Source: Neobacillus citreus
GTDB taxonomy: Bacteria > Bacillota > Bacilli > Bacillales > Cytobacillaceae
Length of the DNA stretch: 62,751 nucleotides
Assembly (NCBI RefSeq): GCF_018343545.2
Contig: NZ_JAGYPE020000032.1
Location: 1-62,751 of the forward strand
Direction: 5' to 3'
Position numbers and translations under genes: made by a program. The notes below the pieces were generated by a model, which worked only from the letters and a program-made list of their open reading frames with translations, was not told the DNA's origin and made no database searches. Of this stretch, positions 60,024 through 62,751 are shown one piece after another (position 1 is the stretch's first letter; the number at the start of each line of letters is the position of its first letter).

Positions 60024-60857
60024 ATGAAAAAAACCGCAAAGGATATGCTATATATTTTTCTCGGCGCCCTTATTTTTGCGATAGGGGTGAATTATTTTAC
60101 CATCCCAAACCATCTCTCCGAAGGGGGTATTTTAGGGATCACGATAGTGGCTCACTATTTGTTTGGCTGGTCGCCAGGTGTTGTGAACTTCGTATTAAAT
60201 GCCGTGCTGATCCTAGTCGGGTATAAATTCTTTGAAAAAAGAGCCTTCGTTTATACGCTAATTTCACTTGCAGCCTGTTCAGGGTTTTTATTTTTAACAG
60301 AGGATATAGGAAGAAAGCTGACGGAGGATACCCTGCTTGCCTCGTTGTTTGCCGGATTGCTGGTGGGGGCAGGTTTGGGCTTCATTTTTCGCGCGGGAGG
60401 AACATCCGGAGGCACGACTATTTTGGCAAGACTAGCGAATCAATTTTTTGGCTGGAGCATAGGAAAAGCGATGCTTATCATTGACATTGTCGTGGTGGCA
60501 GGGTCGATATTCATCATCGGCTTGGAAAAAGCGATGTTCACACTGCTGATTGTCTATGTCGGAGCGAAAGCGATAGATTTCATCGTCGAAGGTCTCGATG
60601 AACGGGTAGCTGTGTTAATAATTTCTAATTTGCCGGAAGTGGTTTTAGCTGGCATCACAGAAAAAATGTCGCGCGGCCTCACCGTCCTCGAAGGATATGG
60701 TGGCTACACTGGTCAGAAGAAAGAAGTCCTCTACATTGTCATCAACAAACAAGAAATCGTCCAACTTAAAAACATCATCGCTGACATCGACCCAAACGCC
60801 TACGTCACTGTCCACAATGTCCACGAAATGATGGGGAAAGGGTACAAGGCAGGATAG
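60024..60857 (+). CDS. YitT-family membrane protein (DUF161/DUF2179)
   Basis: About 277 residues from ATG 60024, with AAAGGA at 60007-60012; the frame is open to ATG 60003 and GTG 60021 is a near alternative. Five or six hydrophobic segments occupy residues about 8-195 (IFLGALIFAIGVNYFTIP, GGILGITIV, RAGGTSGGTTILARL), followed by a cytoplasmic DUF2179 domain (ISNLPEVVLAGITEKMSRGLTVLEGYGGYTG). Function is not established. The family is widespread in Bacillaceae, usually with several paralogues. Monocistronic, followed by a family B palindrome. Confidence 0.87.
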   Translation: MKKTAKDMLYIFLGALIFAIGVNYFTIPNHLSEGGILGITIVAHYLFGWSPGVVNFVLNAVLILVGYKFFEKRAFVYTLISLAACSGFLFLTEDIGRKLTEDTLLASLFAGLLVGAGLGFIFRAGGTSGGTTILARLANQFFGWSIGKAMLIIDIVVVAGSIFIIGLEKAMFTLLIVYVGAKAIDFIVEGLDERVAVLIISNLPEVVLAGITEKMSRGLTVLEGYGGYTGQKKEVLYIVINKQEIVQLKNIIADIDPNAYVTVHNVHEMMGKGYKAG

Positions 60858-60916
60858 GTGTCAGCCACGGTGCATGGATAAATTGGCGTTTTGTCCACGT
60901 GAGATGGACACTGACA
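60857..60916. repeat. Family B palindrome
   Basis: GGTGTCAGCCACGGTGCATG at 60857, then TTTTGTCCACGTGAGATGGACACTGACAG to 60916; the terminal GTGTCAG and CTGACA are inverted. Confidence 0.55.
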
Positions 60917-61018
60917 GAATGTTGTATGATATGTGATAGTTCGACAGGTTTACTGTTTTTGGCATAGTAATCAAAGGGATATAGGAGTATAATTTTTTAG
61001 AAAAGGGAGGTGATTGTG

Positions 61019-61372
61019 ATGGATGGGAAACGATTTGACAGGTTAGAAGAAATGCTTTCTAATTTGATTGGAATGGTAGGCGGGATTAAAACTGAACTGT
61101 CAGATTTACGAGGGGAACAGCAAGGAATAAAAGCAGAATTGTCGGAATTACGAGGGGAACAGCAAGGAATAAAAGTAGAACTGTCAGAATTACGAAGTGA
61201 ACAACAAGGGATAAAAGCAGAACTTTCGGAAATGCGTGCCGAAAACCAAAAACAATTTGCGGAAATTCATGCTAAGCTAACCGACATGCAGGCAGACCAA
61301 GACCATATTTGGGAAAAGGCAGCTAGAAATGAACGGGAACTGGCGAAACTCAAAATACATCTTCAGTTATAA
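61019..61372 (+). CDS. Small repeat-built coiled-coil protein, unknown function
   Basis: About 117 residues from ATG 61019, preceded by a near-perfect Shine-Dalgarno AAAGGGAGGTGAT; GTG 61010 is inside that site. Four consecutive 14-residue units (two heptads each) start at residue 24: KTELSDLRGEQQGI, KAELSELRGEQQGI, KVELSELRSEQQGI, KAELSEMRAENQKQ. The 42-base DNA units at 61088-61255 are highly alike, so copy number may vary between strains. The rest is also helical and charged (QFAEIHAKLTDMQADQDHIWEKAARNERELAKL). It should form a soluble coiled-coil; no signal peptide and no recognisable family. Confidence 0.75.
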   Translation: MDGKRFDRLEEMLSNLIGMVGGIKTELSDLRGEQQGIKAELSELRGEQQGIKVELSELRSEQQGIKAELSEMRAENQKQFAEIHAKLTDMQADQDHIWEKAARNERELAKLKIHLQL

Positions 61373-61456
61373 TCTCTTCAATATAATATCTGCATATGCG
61401 ACCCGTAACATTTTTCAATTAGGAACCTCATGATTATCAAAAAATCAGCCTTTAAA

Positions 61457-61505
61457 AAAAGGAAGTGTCCTCATTCTTTAGAATTTGGAAACTTCCTTTT
61501 ATTAT
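61457..61505. terminator. Terminator after the coiled-coil gene, possibly bidirectional
   Basis: AAAAGGAAGT (61457-61466) pairs with ACTTCCTTTT (61491-61500), with inner GTCC/GGAA partial pairing; A-run and T-run flank the stem between convergent genes. Confidence 0.65.
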
Positions 61506-61538
61506 AATTTACAGAGAGTTGTAAGATGGGGCATTTAT

Positions 61539-61601
61539 GGTGTCAGGCACCACGCGTGGACAAATTGACGTGTTGTCCACGTGGGGCGGACATTTTGTAT
61601 G
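61539..61601. repeat. Family B palindrome
   Basis: GGTGTCAGGCACCACGCGTG (61539-61558), then GGACAAATT and TTGTCCACGTGGGGCGGACA. It is the clearest copy of the family in the window and lies just 3' of the oxidoreductase gene. Confidence 0.6.
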
Positions 61602-61611
61602 TTTTTACAGC

Positions 61612-62751
61612 TCATTGTAGTTTTTCGACTGCTACCCTGCCGGAGAAGAAGGTGGCGCCGCCGCCCATATCGGCAATTCGGTCGGGAGTGAGGATGTTTA
61701 CTAAGTGCTTTGTTTCTGTTTTTACCGTTGCGTCCGATATCCCGGTTTCATCTGCCCATAATCCCTGGGTCACAACGACTCCCGAAAGAACGCTGTCCCC
61801 GACAGCGGCTTTCAGCTCAATCTCGCCGCGATGATTCCAGACCCGGACCTGTTCACCATCTTCAATCCCCAGCCGCGCTGCATCCTCCCAATTCATAAAA
61901 AGAAGCGGCTCCTTTTCCAAAGAAACATGCTTATCGTTGTTAGAGAAAGTCGAGTTCAGAAAATTATGGTTCGGCCCCGGGACAAATTGAAATGGAAACT
62001 CCCCGCCATCGTCCACCAACGGAACATAGGTTGGCAGCGCCGGGTACCCGTCCTTCTTCATCCGCTCCGAATATAATTCGATTTTCCCACTTGGTGTCGG
62101 CAGCCTGCCCGGGAATAACGGCAAAACATTCGCCTTCATATAATGGAGCTCTGCCAGAAACTCGTAGCTCACACCGCTCAAATAAGGATTCTGCGGGTTA
62201 TCGAGCGCACCCCTAATCATTTCCGCTTCCGTCTCAGTAAACGCATTATCCGTAAAGCCCATTCGCTCAGCGAGCAGTCGGAACACCTCGACATTTGACT
62301 TAGCCTCGCCGAACGGTTCGATGACAGGCAGCTGCAGCTGCACAAAATGATGCCAGTACGAAGTATAGAAATCGGTGTTTTCAAACGACGATGTCGCCGG
62401 AAGTACGATATCCGCATACTTGGCCGTTTCTGTTAAAAATAAATCGTGCACGACGGTAAACAGGTCTTCACGGGCAAGCCCTTCACGCACCTTCTTGCTT
62501 GAAGGAGCCACAACCGCCGGGTTCGATCCGTATACATATAGAGAATTCACCGGTGGGTCAAGCGTTAGCAGGGCATCGCCAAGCAAATTCATGTTCACAC
62601 TGCGTGTGTTTTTATTTTTCAAAAAATCAGGCCGTTGCAGCCTTGCTGCATTATGGGCAAGGTAGCCCGAATTGCCTTTGATGGCGCCGCCGCCCTTTAC
62701 AAGCCACTGGCCAGTCAACGCCGGCAGGCAGGAAACAGTCCGGACAAACAT
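61612..62751 (-). CDS. Molybdopterin oxidoreductase, C-terminal part (5' end outside window)
   Basis: The frame stays open to the right edge, so the N-terminal part with the Fe-S and most cofactor motifs is missing; 379 codons are seen. Family landmarks are VYGSNPAVVAP, VVHDLFLTETAKYADIVLPATSSFENTD and the C-terminal molybdopterin dinucleotide-binding domain (SGKIELYSERM, LEKEPLLFMNWEDAARLGIEDGEQVRVWNHRGEIELKAAV, VVVTQGLW). It belongs to the DMSO reductase superfamily; formate dehydrogenase-like or BisC/thiosulfate-reductase-like roles are possible. The ATG at the edge is probably internal. Confidence 0.82.
   Translation of the reverse strand: MFVRTVSCLPALTGQWLVKGGGAIKGNSGYLAHNAARLQRPDFLKNKNTRSVNMNLLGDALLTLDPPVNSLYVYGSNPAVVAPSSKKVREGLAREDLFTVVHDLFLTETAKYADIVLPATSSFENTDFYTSYWHHFVQLQLPVIEPFGEAKSNVEVFRLLAERMGFTDNAFTETEAEMIRGALDNPQNPYLSGVSYEFLAELHYMKANVLPLFPGRLPTPSGKIELYSERMKKDGYPALPTYVPLVDDGGEFPFQFVPGPNHNFLNSTFSNNDKHVSLEKEPLLFMNWEDAARLGIEDGEQVRVWNHRGEIELKAAVGDSVLSGVVVTQGLWADETGISDATVKTETKHLVNILTPDRIADMGGGATFFSGRVAVEKLQ

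Overview
The window looks like a low-to-moderate-GC, spore-forming member of the Bacillaceae (Bacillus/Neobacillus-like). The signs are strong GGAGG-type ribosome binding sites, a CwlC-type sporulation amidase without signal peptide, an AlaR/AlaT pair, a YfkN-like nucleotidase, YesL- and YitT-type proteins, a CcpA cre-like site, and the dispersed hairpin repeats common in these genomes. No rRNA, tRNA, integrase or transposase was seen. Both ends cut through genes: a GH101 glycosidase on the left and a molybdopterin oxidoreductase on the right.

About 1-40,150 is a large host-glycan locus centred on glycosaminoglycans (GAG). It opens with the 3' part of a GH101 endo-alpha-N-acetylgalactosaminidase, then an SsuABC/TauABC-like importer (permease, ATPase, lipoprotein), a histidine kinase/response regulator pair with a sulfatase, a secreted GH84 hexosaminidase and a secreted chondroitinase ABC-like PL8 lyase. 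A second kinase/regulator pair faces away from a long co-directional gene string at 17,637-31,497: sugar-binding lipoprotein, two permeases, secreted PL8 hyaluronate lyase, sulfatase, GH88 unsaturated glucuronyl hydrolase, YesL-like protein, a lone mannose-family PTS EIIA, a cytoplasmic heparinase II/III-family protein, KDPG aldolase and KDG kinase. KduI, KduD, another secreted PL8 lyase, a third sulfatase, the anaerobic sulfatase-maturating enzyme (with a SEC-C tail) and a TauE/SafE-type exporter follow.

Inferred flow: secreted PL8 lyases cut hyaluronan and chondroitin sulfate to unsaturated, partly sulfated oligosaccharides; the CUT1 ABC importer brings them in, borrowing an ATPase encoded elsewhere; signal-less sulfatases, activated by the radical-SAM maturase, remove sulfate in the cytoplasm; GH88 splits off the unsaturated uronate; KduI, KduD, KdgK and KdgA take it to pyruvate and glyceraldehyde-3-phosphate; the TauE-like protein may expel sulfate or sulfite. 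No LacI/GntR-type regulator is present; the two related two-component systems and a CcpA site are the visible regulatory candidates.

From 40,212 to the right end the genes are ordinary chromosomal ones: DMT transporter, 2-hydroxyacid dehydrogenase, quinone oxidoreductase, AlaT/AlaR, two tandem cell-wall amidases, GalE, purine permease, a small membrane-anchored protein, Nudix and ADP-ribosylglycohydrolase, VanZ-like protein, two large secreted nucleotidases, YitT-like protein and a repeat-built coiled-coil protein. Non-coding structure is rich: two 5-unit arrays with an exact 21-bp period, one approximately 51-bp tandem array, two families of dispersed palindromes, and a decayed copy of the GH101 3' end downstream of the GH84 gene.
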